Shown in pieces: positions 53,306-62,442 of a stretch of DNA of 64,000 nt. Origin of the DNA: Aureliella helgolandensis (GTDB lineage Bacteria; Planctomycetota; Planctomycetia; Pirellulales; Pirellulaceae). The position numbers and the translations under genes were made by a program. The stretch spans positions 1,426,001 to 1,490,000 of the forward strand of contig NZ_CP036298.1 in assembly GCF_007752135.1 (NCBI RefSeq). The letters are read 5' to 3'. Within the stretch, counting starts at the first letter, position 1, and each line of letters begins with the position of its first letter. Under the pieces are notes generated by a model that worked only from the letters and a program-made list of their open reading frames with translations, had not been told where the DNA came from and made no database searches.

Positions 53306-54886
53306 CTACGGCAGCAACGGAGGATCCAACGGTGCGGGTTCGAAATCACTGGGGTGAACCCAGCCCGCTTTGACCTTCTCTCCAGCCATGTACCTTTCGT
53401 AAAAGTGGTCTGTGTCCTGACCTGAGTACGGGTAAGCATCAAAGATTCCTCCTTGGCCTGACATCCGTGGGTCTCCCTGGGCCGTCAGTTCGGTCACCAT
53501 CTGTTGCTCCAGCTCCACAGCGGTCGCAGAGTACTCGGAATCGCTGGCCAAATTGCGAATGCAATCCGGATCGGTAGCCACGTTGTACAGCTCGGTGTCG
53601 GGATGTTTGCCAAAGCAATATTCCCAAAATTGGAGTTCCGTACCGCTGCGGCGAAGATTCAAGACCAATGACTTGGTCGGGCTTCCATCGCAATTAAGGT
53701 AGCCCGTTTCTGGGTTGCCGCCTGGCCACCGAGTCGGCTCGTAGTTTTTGAGAAGTAGCCAGTCGCCGTGGCGAATCCCACGAATCGGATAGCCCACTCC
53801 ATTGGGGCGCCCGATATCATGGCGTTCTTTGCCAACCAAAACGTAATTGCGATATTCGGGGACCTCTTCTGGTGAGGTGGATGCCTCAAAGATGTCAAAG
53901 AGGCTGTGACCAGAAAGCGGTTGCATGCTAGGCCCAGGCTGCGAAACGCCAGCGGTTTGCAGGATTGTGGGAGCCAGATCCGTAAAGTTTACAAACTCCG
54001 TAACGCGTCGTCCGGCGGTCTCAATTCCTGCTGGCCAACGGATGGCCAACGGTATGTGATTGGAAGCCTCGTAGGCTTGTCCCTTGACGCGTGGGAAAGG
54101 CATTCCATGGTCACTGGTGGCGATGATTAGCGTGTTGTCGAGCTGCCCCGAAGCTTCGAGAGCTTGCAGGATTTTGCCTAGGTGCGAGTCGTAGTGCTCT
54201 ACTTCGATCGCGTAATCGAGCATGTCATGGCGCACCGTTTCTGTGTCTGGCCAGTAAGCGGGAACGCGATCGATATCTTCGAGTTGCTTGCCGAGCCGGA
54301 CCCCAGACTTATACTCGTAGCCGCGGTGTGGTTCGGTTGTACCGTACCAAAAGACCCATGGAGTATTCTCGGGAGTCTCCTGCAGGAAGTCTTGGAAGTT
54401 GGCCGCATAGTCGTTGTTGGAAATTCCTTGGGCGATCGGTTTGGCGTGCCGTTTGGAATAGTTCTTGCCGGTGATGGCACGCGGCTTGCCGTCAGTGTCT
54501 TCGGCAATGCCAGGCCCCCAGCCCTTGCCGGTATAGCCGGCGGTGTAACCGTCCATGGCCAAGCGTTCCATGAAGCCACCAAATTTAGACGGGAAGATGC
54601 ACATGTGGTTGCCCGCTTCCTCGAGCTGCCACGAGTAGCGTCCCGTCAAAAGAGTCGCTCGCGAGGGGGCGCATTTCGCATTGGGCGTATAGGCGTTCTG
54701 GAACAATAAGCCCTCGCGAGCGATGCGATCAAAATTGGGAGTTTGGACCCAATCGCATCCGTAGGCTCCGGCATGGCCAAACGACCAATCGTCTGCAATG
54801 GCGATCAGAATGTTCGGACGCTCAGCGGCCCAAGACGGGGAAGTCAGTCGAATTCCCCCGACGACTCCCAGTAGAAGCAGCACCAT
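53306..54886 (-). CDS. Secreted sulfatase (arylsulfatase/heparan-sulfatase type)
   Basis: About 526 residues from the ATG at 54886. The sulfatase active-site signature CAPSRATLLTGR is at 72-83; Cys72 would become formylglycine. Metal-binding Asp are in IAIADDWSFG (Asp32, Asp33) and ATSDHGMPFP supplies the second Asp-His set. A signal peptide (VLLLLGVVGGIRLTSPSWA) precedes the catalytic domain. The frame is also open upstream to a TTG at 54988, giving a longer N-terminus. Such sulfatases remove sulfate from algal or animal polysaccharides. No formylglycine-generating enzyme is in the window. The adjacent DUF1501 cluster has the same orientation. Confidence 0.9.
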   Translation of the reverse strand: MVLLLLGVVGGIRLTSPSWAAERPNILIAIADDWSFGHAGAYGCDWVQTPNFDRIAREGLLFQNAYTPNAKCAPSRATLLTGRYSWQLEEAGNHMCIFPSKFGGFMERLAMDGYTAGYTGKGWGPGIAEDTDGKPRAITGKNYSKRHAKPIAQGISNNDYAANFQDFLQETPENTPWVFWYGTTEPHRGYEYKSGVRLGKQLEDIDRVPAYWPDTETVRHDMLDYAIEVEHYDSHLGKILQALEASGQLDNTLIIATSDHGMPFPRVKGQAYEASNHIPLAIRWPAGIETAGRRVTEFVNFTDLAPTILQTAGVSQPGPSMQPLSGHSLFDIFEASTSPEEVPEYRNYVLVGKERHDIGRPNGVGYPIRGIRHGDWLLLKNYEPTRWPGGNPETGYLNCDGSPTKSLVLNLRRSGTELQFWEYCFGKHPDTELYNVATDPDCIRNLASDSEYSATAVELEQQMVTELTAQGDPRMSGQGGIFDAYPYSGQDTDHFYERYMAGEKVKAGWVHPSDFEPAPLDPPLLP

Positions 54887-55050
54887 CCATTGCGCCGTGG
54901 TGGACCATTGCGCAACGCTAGAGACTGGCGATTTCGCCCTGAAGTGGGGCCGGGAGGAGGAGGGCCATGGTAATGGTAACCGATGCAATGCAATGTCTTT
55001 CTAAAGGTGTTCCTGCGGGGGTTGCGCGAGAGGTGGCAACCGCTTCATCG

Positions 55051-56523
55051 TCAATCGAGTTTAATGGTCACCGTCTTGGTTTCCGTATAAGGACGCAAGC
55101 CGTCTTCACCCAGCTCACGACCATGGCCGGACATCTTGAAGCCACCAAACGGGGCGGCTGCATCGAATACGTCGTAACAATTGACCCAAACCGTACCCGC
55201 CCGTACCCGTCGCGCGTATTCATGCGCCTGAGTAATGTCTCGCGTCCAGATGGCGGCGGCCAGTCCGAAGCAGGTGGCGTTGGCGCGCTGGATCATCTCG
55301 TCCCAATCCTTGTATTTGAGCACGCTCATGACCGGTCCAAAAATTTCGTCTTGGGCAATCGCCATCGAGTCGGTGACACCTTCGAAAATAGTCGGCTCGA
55401 CGAAATAGCCAATGTCGCCAAACCGCTTGCCGCCCACGATGCAGTTGGCGCCTTCACGATTTCCTTGATCGATGTAGGACATGATCTTGTTGAACTGCGC
55501 CTCGTCGACTTGCGGTCCCTGTTCGGTGTCGTGGGCGAGCGGGCTACCCAGCTTGCGATTGGCAGCTAACTCCTTAAGTTTGCCCACAAATTCGTCATGC
55601 ACTCGCTCGTCGACAAACACGCGGCTGCCAGCACAGCAGCACTGCCCTTGATTGAAAAATAGTCCGAAGTGAGTACCTGCCGCGGCGGCATCCAAGTCGG
55701 CATCGGCGGCGACCACATTGGGGCTTTTTCCTCCCAGCTCAAAGGTCAATCGCTTCAGGGACTGGGAGGCGTTCTGCATGATTAGTTGGGCAGTGCGGTG
55801 TTCTCCCGTGAAAGCCACCTTGTCGATTCCAGGATGCTTCACAATTGCGCCTCCGGCGGTGGGGCCATACCCGGGGACAACGTTGATGACCCCATCAGGA
55901 ATCCCCGCGTCCTGGGCCAACTGTGCCATCCGCAGGCAGGTCAACGGCGTCTGCTCGGCGGGTTTCATGATCAGAGTACAACCAGCGGCCAACGCCGGTC
56001 CCCACTTCCATGCGGTCATCAACATGGGAAAGTTCCAGGGGATAATTTGCCCTACGACCCCCACCGGCTCCTTGCGAGTGTAGGTGAAGTAATTGCCTCG
56101 GATAGGAATGGTCGAACCGTGGATCTTGTCTGCAAATCCAGCGTAGTAACGCAAGCAATCGACGGCCAAAGGAATGTCTGCCGTCCGAGCATCGTTATAC
56201 GGCTTGCCATTGTCCAAACTCTCCAAGGCCGCTAGCTCGTCAATTTCTCCTTCGATCAGGTCGGCCAACCGGTACATGAGCCGTCCCCGGTCGCGCGCGT
56301 CCATGCGTCCCCAGGGACCGTTCTCAAATGCTTCACGCGCCGCCTCGACCGCCAGGTCAATGTCGGCCGCATCTCCTTCAGCCACGTCTGCTAGAGTCTC
56401 CTCCGTGGCCGGATTGATGGTGGGGAAGGTCTTGCCGCTCGCCGCAGCAAGCCATTTGCCACCGATGAAACATTCGGTGTGACGAATCTTGGGCAAAGCG
56501 GCAGTCGCAGAGGCAGTGGCCAT
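55051..56523 (-). CDS. NAD(P)-dependent aldehyde dehydrogenase
   Basis: A 490-residue enzyme of the classical ALDH superfamily. The catalytic Cys lies in [10 protein letters not shown] (about 297-306), the general base Glu in [11 protein letters not shown] (about 265), and the cofactor-binding [20 protein letters not shown] segment is intact. The triple-Cys motif matches class 1/2 ALDHs. It oxidises aldehydes to acids; the substrate cannot be told. The ATG at 56523 starts the frame. No operon partner is evident; the sulfatase ends of the neighbour lie downstream in the same direction. Confidence 0.94.
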   Translation of the reverse strand: MATASATAALPKIRHTECFIGGKWLAAASGKTFPTINPATEETLADVAEGDAADIDLAVEAAREAFENGPWGRMDARDRGRLMYRLADLIEGEIDELAALESLDNGKPYNDARTADIPLAVDCLRYYAGFADKIHGSTIPIRGNYFTYTRKEPVGVVGQIIPWNFPMLMTAWKWGPALAAGCTLIMKPAEQTPLTCLRMAQLAQDAGIPDGVINVVPGYGPTAGGAIVKHPGIDKVAFTGEHRTAQLIMQNASQSLKRLTFELGGKSPNVVAADADLDAAAAGTHFGLFFNQGQCCCAGSRVFVDERVHDEFVGKLKELAANRKLGSPLAHDTEQGPQVDEAQFNKIMSYIDQGNREGANCIVGGKRFGDIGYFVEPTIFEGVTDSMAIAQDEIFGPVMSVLKYKDWDEMIQRANATCFGLAAAIWTRDITQAHEYARRVRAGTVWVNCYDVFDAAAPFGGFKMSGHGRELGEDGLRPYTETKTVTIKLD

Positions 56524-57052
56524 GATGGGGCTCCAGTGCAGCAGGGGAGTGATGAGGCAGGGCGAAGGTGCGGTCTGTCGCCGCTATTGTACGACTGCGG
56601 GGCAATGCTCGGCAACCAGCAGGGATTCTAGCGGTTGGTCCAAATTCAAATTTCGGGTCGGCCTAGCACTGGGCTGGGCTCGTGCCTCCACCTCATGCAA
56701 TCCGAATGCCCAATTCTGGAGGGAGCGCTAGCATTGCAACTCCAGCTAGTTGCCAGAATCGCCCCCGGAATAGGACTGTCGGCAGCAGCTCTTCGGGGGT
56801 TGCTGCTAGTGCCGTCGCGGCACGCTTTCAACCTTGCTAGCTGGCTCAGTGGTTGCTTTTGGGGGCAGCTGCCCAATTCGTAACATCTCGCGGGACCGGT
56901 CCTCATTTGCAGCCAGCCTGCCGTTATTATGCCATGCGCTTATTGCCTCAGATCATTCCCATGGCCAAACTAGGGTGTCATCCACAGACTAATTGTCGAG
57001 TCCAATCGCTGATTACTCTTGAATGGACCGTCGGAACCCTGGGGAATGGGCA
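56524..57052. other. Divergent intergenic region between ALDH and the sulfotransferase-like gene
   Basis: About 530 bases. Contains the promoters of both divergent genes; none clearly recognised. No hairpin-terminator, repeat or supported gene was found. Confidence 0.4.
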
Positions 57053-57808
57053 ATGAGAACCTACAACAAGATTTTTGTGATCGCTCTACCTCGTTGCGCT
57101 ACGGTTTCCATGTCTGATGCCCTAGGGGTACTGGGCATCAAAACGGCTCACCTGGGACGAATCTATGGAGAATCCTCCCTGGAGCACAATAACCCGCGGC
57201 GATTGCGACGGATGCATGAACAGCTCTCTGCCGGGGACGATCGGTTGGATATCCTCGACGAATGCGATGGGTTGGTCGATTATCCAATCTGCTGCATGGA
57301 CGTCCTGCAGCGGCTTGATCATGAGTATCCGGGCAGCCTGTTCATCAATGTTCGGCGGGATCAAGAGATCCAACGCTGGTTGCAGTCGGTGGAGCGGCAA
57401 TTCATTGGGCTGCAACTCCTCAAGCAGGCTCACACGGCCTCGCGCGAAGAGCGTCAGTTCATCCAGGACATGCTCAGCTTCCGAGGATGGACGTTTGGAC
57501 AGCGAGATTTTGCAGCCGGTGCGTACCAAGCTGCCTACTGGCGCTATCAGGAGAATGTAGCCAACTATTTTTCCGGGCGTCCAAATTGCCTGCTCAATAT
57601 CGAGAATCTTGATCAGCTGGAGACGCGGGGATTTGAGCAGTTGGCGGACTTCTTGCAGTGCACCGACCGAATCGAGCCTCATCTCTGCTTTCCGAATTGC
57701 AATGCGCACAGCCGCCGCCCCAGGGCCGCGTTCATGGAAGCGCTCGAGCGAGGAGAAGTAATTTCGCAGACGGGGATCCTGCCCAGGAATCACTCGGGCA
57801 GTTGCTAG
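57053..57808 (+). CDS. Sulfotransferase-like protein (P-loop, family-17-like)
   Basis: A 251-residue soluble protein. The N-terminus KIFVIALPRCATVSMSDAL gives a P-loop of the sulfotransferase type, with Arg14-Cys15 in place of the usual RTGT of bacterial family members. A second landmark is FINVRRDQEIQRWLQS, the PAPS 3'-phosphate region with Arg-Asp. The central part (about 115-180) has WRYQENVANYFSGR, where the family carries an acceptor-side helix. It would transfer sulfate from PAPS, but the altered P-loop weakens the prediction. The ATG at 57053 has GGGG 7-9 bases upstream. It is a single gene. Confidence 0.7.
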   Translation: MRTYNKIFVIALPRCATVSMSDALGVLGIKTAHLGRIYGESSLEHNNPRRLRRMHEQLSAGDDRLDILDECDGLVDYPICCMDVLQRLDHEYPGSLFINVRRDQEIQRWLQSVERQFIGLQLLKQAHTASREERQFIQDMLSFRGWTFGQRDFAAGAYQAAYWRYQENVANYFSGRPNCLLNIENLDQLETRGFEQLADFLQCTDRIEPHLCFPNCNAHSRRPRAAFMEALERGEVISQTGILPRNHSGSC

Positions 57809-57913
57809 TGCCTCGCCTCCTAGTCTGAGTTCATGGGACGACGGTGCGTAGGAACTTGGTGTTGGAAGTCCCGCACGGCAGGCCGCGCCGGAAGGTCGCA
57901 CGGAAGGGGCCCG

Positions 57914-58165
57914 CTAGGCGGCAACCATGGGGACTGGCATCACGTAATCGGCGGCTTTCTTCAGCTCCAGTTTGGTGCAGCGGTCGAACTGGAACTGACG
58001 CGGTTCGCAGCGACAAAGGCAGAGTCCCAGGAAAGCTCCCGACTTCGTGAATCGAATGGGGCTGACCACGCGTACCGTCTTATTCCCCTTGGAATCGGTG
58101 TATTCCAAGCTCACTACCAAATCGTCTGAATTTTGCATCGCAGTTCGAATGAGTCGTTCGATCAT
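57914..58165 (-). CDS. WYL-domain-only mini-protein
   Basis: An 83-residue protein. Its sequence IRFTKSGAFLGLCLCRCEPR then QFQFDRC follows the WYL-domain pattern (P-x(5-8)-G-x-[WF]-L-x-[AG]-x-C-x(4)-R-x-F-x(2)-DR), which binds nucleotides or nucleic acid ends in bacterial regulators. Unlike usual WYL regulators there is no helix-turn-helix. The ATG at 58165 has AAGGA 8-10 bases upstream, and a longer open frame upstream is rejected. Possible roles are a ligand sensor or a subunit; both are inference. It stands alone between two small envelope-protein genes on the same strand and the sulfotransferase-like gene. Confidence 0.75.
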   Translation of the reverse strand: MIERLIRTAMQNSDDLVVSLEYTDSKGNKTVRVVSPIRFTKSGAFLGLCLCRCEPRQFQFDRCTKLELKKAADYVMPVPMVAA

Positions 58166-58424
58166 CGTAAAAGTCCTTTTTCCAAGCAAGCGTCGATCGC
58201 GTAAGCACTAGATCCAAGTATCGCGAGGGGCGGGACACGTTTGGTCACTCCACGAAAAGAAAGCCAGAAACTTTTTTTAGAGTAGCCTGCGCAGGCGGCT
58301 TGCCGAAACCCGCTTCCACTCCGCTGGCCAGCCTGCGCGACCCCCCGAGCGTTGAGTCGAGCGTTGAGTCGAGCGACCCTTGCAATCGTTGCGGTGGGGG
58401 AATGCCGGAATTCCCGCAATGGGC

Positions 58425-58835
58425 TCAGTGGCTGTCGCGCGTGATGTGATTGAGCAGCAGGAAATTGCGGTCTCGGTAGACCGTGATCGTTCCATCTACC
58501 AGCCAGCGGTTGTCGCTATCGTCCTGTAGTAGGAATTGCATGATGCGCTGGGCCGCTAGGTTTTCGAGCGCGAGTAGTGTTCGTTCCGGATCTTCAAAAC
58601 GCAATTGCAGCCGCTCACCGACAATGCTGCAGAGAGCTTTTCTTTTGACCACCAGACTTCCCTCGCGCAGGAGGGGAGTATCCTCGGCGGCGGTCGATTG
58701 GGACGCCGGTCTCGGGTCGGCTGCCAAAATTAGGGAGGGGCGCATTCCCGTATTGAAGGTGGGGAAACTGCAAAGAGTTATTCCTGCAAGGATAGCGGCA
58801 GGACGCATCCAGTGGGCGAGGCTTCGAGGGGGCAT
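58425..58835 (-). CDS. Small exported protein, unknown
   Basis: A 136-residue protein with an N-terminal signal-like segment (about 11-40, RPAAILAGITLCSFPTFNTG then a later hydrophobic patch ending ILAADP). The mature part contains a compact basic/aliphatic block (about 60-130): LVVKRKALCSIVGERLQLRF, LLALENLAAQRIMQFLL and WLVDGTITVYRDRNFLLLNH. The last piece resembles a beta-strand-rich fold seen in several planctomycete small proteins, but I cannot name it. The ATG at 58835 follows no strong ribosome-binding site. It may be co-transcribed with the gene upstream at 59265. Confidence 0.65.
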   Translation of the reverse strand: MPPRSLAHWMRPAAILAGITLCSFPTFNTGMRPSLILAADPRPASQSTAAEDTPLLREGSLVVKRKALCSIVGERLQLRFEDPERTLLALENLAAQRIMQFLLQDDSDNRWLVDGTITVYRDRNFLLLNHITRDSH

Positions 58836-58971
58836 GGGGCGTCAACGGATCGGGCAGCGATGGTGACATGCCTCTTAACGCAGGTAGGAAATACCCACGT
58901 ATTGGAAGGCGGGTGAGGGGCTAAACTCGCATCTGTCATCCAACAATGGGGCGTGAGTGAAGGGTTCCGGA

Positions 58972-59265
58972 TCAAGAATTCTGTTTCGGCAGTGCCAGGG
59001 CATGAAGGCTGATCACACCGCCAGCGGTCAGCAAGGCCCAACCAAACCAATGCGGTGGTTCCACCGATTTCTTAGGCGAGGGATGAGCGGCCAAGTAGAT
59101 GTTGGTTCCCAAATCCTGAGCAGCGATCTGCGTGTCCTGCGCAAATTTCGCGAGGGCTCGAGTGCTGGTCTCGTTGAGGACAAAGGATTCCACCATTCGG
59201 AACTGAATGCCCAGCATGAACAACAGCATTCCAATCATGAAGTAGCGGTTACGATCAAACTCCAC
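58972..59265 (-). CDS. Small two-pass membrane protein, unknown
   Basis: A 97-residue protein with two hydrophobic segments (about 9-25, MIGMLLFMLGIQFRMVESF; about 77-92, GWALLTAGGVISLHAL) and a soluble loop between them. The GTG at 59265 is chosen because AAGGAGAG lies about 6 bases upstream. No domain or motif was recognised. The bracketing of short hydrophobic ends suggests an inner-membrane protein. It precedes the small exported protein at 58835 in the same direction. Confidence 0.65.
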   Translation of the reverse strand: MEFDRNRYFMIGMLLFMLGIQFRMVESFVLNETSTRALAKFAQDTQIAAQDLGTNIYLAAHPSPKKSVEPPHWFGWALLTAGGVISLHALALPKQNS

Positions 59266-59578
59266 GGTGTCTCTCCTTCGTCGAAATGCGCTGAAATAGC
59301 AGGGATCGGGTTCAGGGACTGGCACATGCCAATAGACGGAAGCGGTGCAACTTCCACGTTCGCCAGTGGCGTGCAGCACGGTGCCAGCAGAGACTGGACC
59401 GCTGGCGACCGATCGTGCAGTCCCATTAGGACTATCGACAACCGCTTGCAGCAGTCACAACAGAATTTGAAAACGGGGGCTTTGTGCCTGCTAGGCCGGT
59501 TGTAGGACTGCGGAAAAAGGTGCCGTCGCGTTGTTTGCCCGTCCTCCGCTCTGAGGCCGGAAAATCCGCCAGCTCTGG
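59266..59578. other. Intergenic region after the M24 peptidase
   Basis: About 310 bases between the M24 peptidase and the small membrane-protein gene, both on the minus strand. No gene, hairpin with T-run or repeat was recognised. Confidence 0.4.
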
Positions 59579-60733
59579 CTACGCCCAGTTGAGCCCCATC
59601 GGCAGTTGATTGAAGTTCAGAGGGGGGCCGCCAGCCTGAGTGACGATCATGTCCTCGACGCGCATGCCACCCAGTCGGCGACTATACAAGCCCGGTTCGA
59701 TCGTGAGCACTTCGTTTTCCAACAGCGTACCACCGTTGTCATCCAGCAGAATAGGCTCGTGAATCTCTAGTCCAATGCCGTGGCCGGTACCGTGAGGCAT
59801 AACTGGATCGTCGCTGATCTCTCCTCGCGCGAATCGAAAGCCGTGTTGAGCGAGGGTCTCTTTGGTCGCACTGTGAACTGCATCGGCGGTTGCCCCAACG
59901 GTGGCTGCCGCAATCGCGGCTGTCTTGGCCTCTACCACGGCGGCATTCATGGCCAGCAAGCCATCTGCAGGAGTTCCGTGAACCACCGTCCGCGTACAAT
60001 CACCGCAATAGTGGGTCGTGTTGCTCTGCGGAAAAATATCGACAATGACCGATTGGCCCGTTTTCAGAACACCGCTACCGCGGGCGTGGCAGTCAGCGGA
60101 ATCTGGGAGGCTGGCGACAATGGAGCCGTGCGGAGTTGAGTAACCTCGGTTCAGTAGGTCTGCACTGATCATGCTTCGCAGACGTTCGCTGGTCAGTGGC
60201 TCTCCGGCGTGCTGGAGGTGGCCATCGGCCTTGGCAGTGGCCCTCGCTACGGTCTGCAGAGCCATCAGCATGGTCGCTTCGGTCGCTTGCTGGGCAGCCG
60301 CCAGCCATTCCAGCTCTTGAGCGTCCTTGGTTCGCCGCTCCGTGACCCCTAATTCCGGGGCGTACTCGACAGTAATTCCAGCTTGTTGAATATGCCACGC
60401 GTAGATGTAGGGAAGTGTGCGGTCGGTTGTGACGACCGAAACTTGCCGCTGCCGCAAAAACTCTGCGACTGCCTGGGCTGTTGCTGTAGCGCGGTCTCCG
60501 GATAAACCCGACGCGGGCGCAAAATCTGCCGGGCTGCCTACATGGTCCACTTGCACCGATTCACGAGCCCGCGCCGCTTCGATGTCGCGGACGATAAACC
60601 AAGAGCTCTGCTGGCCCTCAATGTTGAGCGCTAGCCAAGCCGCTGGGTCACCAACGGAGAACCGCACGCGATGAAAAAGGCTGGGATTCTCGGCTGGGAT
60701 TCCGGCCAGTAGTGTGGCGGTTCGTGGAGTCAT
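59579..60733 (-). CDS. M24-family metallopeptidase (Xaa-Pro aminopeptidase-like)
   Basis: A 384-residue creatinase/peptidase fold. The dinuclear metal ligands appear in order: Asp in VIVDIFPQ, Asp in CGDCTRT, His in MPHGTGHGIGLEIHEP, Glu in LTIEPGLY and Glu in RVEDMIV. The N-terminal part (about 1-125) is the non-catalytic creatinase-N-like domain. It cleaves an N-terminal residue next to proline or a similar dipeptide; the exact substrate is not fixed. The ATG at 60733 is 4 bases after guaA, so the two are co-transcribed. The pairing with guaA has no obvious metabolic link. Confidence 0.9.
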   Translation of the reverse strand: MTPRTATLLAGIPAENPSLFHRVRFSVGDPAAWLALNIEGQQSSWFIVRDIEAARARESVQVDHVGSPADFAPASGLSGDRATATAQAVAEFLRQRQVSVVTTDRTLPYIYAWHIQQAGITVEYAPELGVTERRTKDAQELEWLAAAQQATEATMLMALQTVARATAKADGHLQHAGEPLTSERLRSMISADLLNRGYSTPHGSIVASLPDSADCHARGSGVLKTGQSVIVDIFPQSNTTHYCGDCTRTVVHGTPADGLLAMNAAVVEAKTAAIAAATVGATADAVHSATKETLAQHGFRFARGEISDDPVMPHGTGHGIGLEIHEPILLDDNGGTLLENEVLTIEPGLYSRRLGGMRVEDMIVTQAGGPPLNFNQLPMGLNWA

Positions 60734-60737
60734 GGTC

Positions 60738-62336
60738 TTATTCCCATTCAATGGTGGCTGGCGGCTTGCTGCTGATGTCATAGCAGACGCGGTTCACGCC
60801 TCGGACTTCGTTGATGATGCGATTGCTCATTCTCGCCAACAGATCGTAGGGCAAGTGGCTCCAATCAGCGGTCATGAAATCGTCGGTATTCACCGATCGA
60901 ATGGCCACTGCGTTTTCGTAAGTGCGGGCATCACCCATCACGCCGACGCTCTGGACCGGAAGCAATACCACAAAGGCTTGAGACGTTTGGCGGTAGAGCC
61001 CAGCGGCTTTGATTTCGCTGACGACGATATGATCGGCTTCCCGTAGGACTTCCAGCTTGTCGCGGGTCACCTCTCCTAGGCAACGGACGGCTAGTCCAGG
61101 GCCAGGAAAGGGGTGTCGCCAAACCAGTTGTTCTGGCAAGCCCAGTTCGATACCGAGTTTGCGTACCTCGTCTTTGAAGAGATCGCGGAGTGGTTCGACC
61201 AATTCAAATCCCAGTTGTTCGGGGAGCCCGCCCACATTGTGGTGCAGTTTGATGGTGGCCGCCGGTCCGTCGGGCGCCGCTCCGCTTTCAATCACATCGG
61301 GATAAAGTGTGCCTTGTGCCAAATACTTGGCGCCCGAAATCTTGGTGGCTTCCTCCTTGAAGCAGTCGATGAAGAGATAGCCGATCCGCTTGCGTTTCTC
61401 CTGAGGTTCGGTAATTCCAGCCAGTGTCTCTAGGAAGCGATCCTCTGCATCGACAATATGCAAATCGGCTTTGAAGTGGTTGGTGAACTCGGACAGAACT
61501 GCCGCCTGTTCATCCTTCCGCAGCAACCCATTGTCGACGAGAATGCAACTGAGCTGGGAACCGATGGCCTTGTACAGAAGGGCCGCTGTGACAGCGCTGT
61601 CGACACCACCGGAGAGGCCGCAGATCACGCGATGGTCGCCGATCTCTTCCCGCAGTCGCTCAATGGTCAATTTGGCAAAATCGGCCAGGTGCCAGCGTCC
61701 CTCGCATCCACAGACCGTGTACAGGAAGTTGTGGAGGATCGTAGCCCCCAGAGGCGTATGCGTGACCTCGGGGTGAAATTGGAGGCCAAACACCGGCAAG
61801 GTCTGGTGCTGGACGGCCGCAAAGGGACAAGTGCCAGTCGCCGCCAGGGACACGAAGTCCTCTGAGACTTGGTTGACTTGATCGCCGTGGCTCATCCACA
61901 CGTCCATCTCTGCAGGCAAGCCTGCCAGCAGGCCCGTTGGCTGCGAGATCTTCAAGGCTGCCCTGCCGTACTCGCGTGCCTCGCAATGTCCTACTTGGCT
62001 GCCCAAGGAATTGCAGGCCAATTGCATGCCATAGCAAATGCCGAGGACTGGAATCCCCAGCTTGAACAAGGCGGGATCGCATTTGGGAGCTCCCTCAGCG
62101 TAGACGCTCGAGGGACCTCCGGAGAGGATGATTCCAGCTGGTTTTTTTCTGGCAATGGCGTCGGCGTCGAGATCGTGCCGAATGATTTCGCAAAACACGT
62201 TTTGTTCGCGCACTCGGCGGGCGATTAGCTGCGCATACTGGGAGCCGAAGTCGAGAACCAGGATTCTCTCCTCGGAGAGACTCGCGCTATCGTCACTGGA
62301 AACGTCGTTTTGCACTGCCTTGGAAGCGTCTGCCAC
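60738..62336 (-). CDS. guaA: GMP synthase, glutamine-hydrolysing (guaA)
   Basis: Converts XMP to GMP with ATP and glutamine. The 532-residue protein has the class I glutamine amidotransferase domain (about 22-210) with catalytic Cys in [11 protein letters not shown], and His and Glu in [10 protein letters not shown]. The ATP pyrophosphatase domain has [16 protein letters not shown] (P-loop), followed by a dimerisation domain ending IEWE. The start is GTG at 62336 with GAGGA about 8 bases upstream. It leads the pair with the M24 peptidase. Confidence 0.96.
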   Translation of the reverse strand: MADASKAVQNDVSSDDSASLSEERILVLDFGSQYAQLIARRVREQNVFCEIIRHDLDADAIARKKPAGIILSGGPSSVYAEGAPKCDPALFKLGIPVLGICYGMQLACNSLGSQVGHCEAREYGRAALKISQPTGLLAGLPAEMDVWMSHGDQVNQVSEDFVSLAATGTCPFAAVQHQTLPVFGLQFHPEVTHTPLGATILHNFLYTVCGCEGRWHLADFAKLTIERLREEIGDHRVICGLSGGVDSAVTAALLYKAIGSQLSCILVDNGLLRKDEQAAVLSEFTNHFKADLHIVDAEDRFLETLAGITEPQEKRKRIGYLFIDCFKEEATKISGAKYLAQGTLYPDVIESGAAPDGPAATIKLHHNVGGLPEQLGFELVEPLRDLFKDEVRKLGIELGLPEQLVWRHPFPGPGLAVRCLGEVTRDKLEVLREADHIVVSEIKAAGLYRQTSQAFVVLLPVQSVGVMGDARTYENAVAIRSVNTDDFMTADWSHLPYDLLARMSNRIINEVRGVNRVCYDISSKPPATIEWE

Positions 62337-62442
62337 TGTTTGGTTCCTCGCTGATCCGCCCAGAGTGTGAGCCCAAAATCAAACCGCGAAGTATACGTCC
62401 ACTCCGTAGAATCGAACAGTAGGAGCCCCGCGAGTGCGATTT

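Noticed and set aside
57122-57901. Reverse frame of 259 residues over the sulfotransferase-like gene
   Set aside because: Antisense shadow; the forward gene has a ribosome-binding site and a P-loop.
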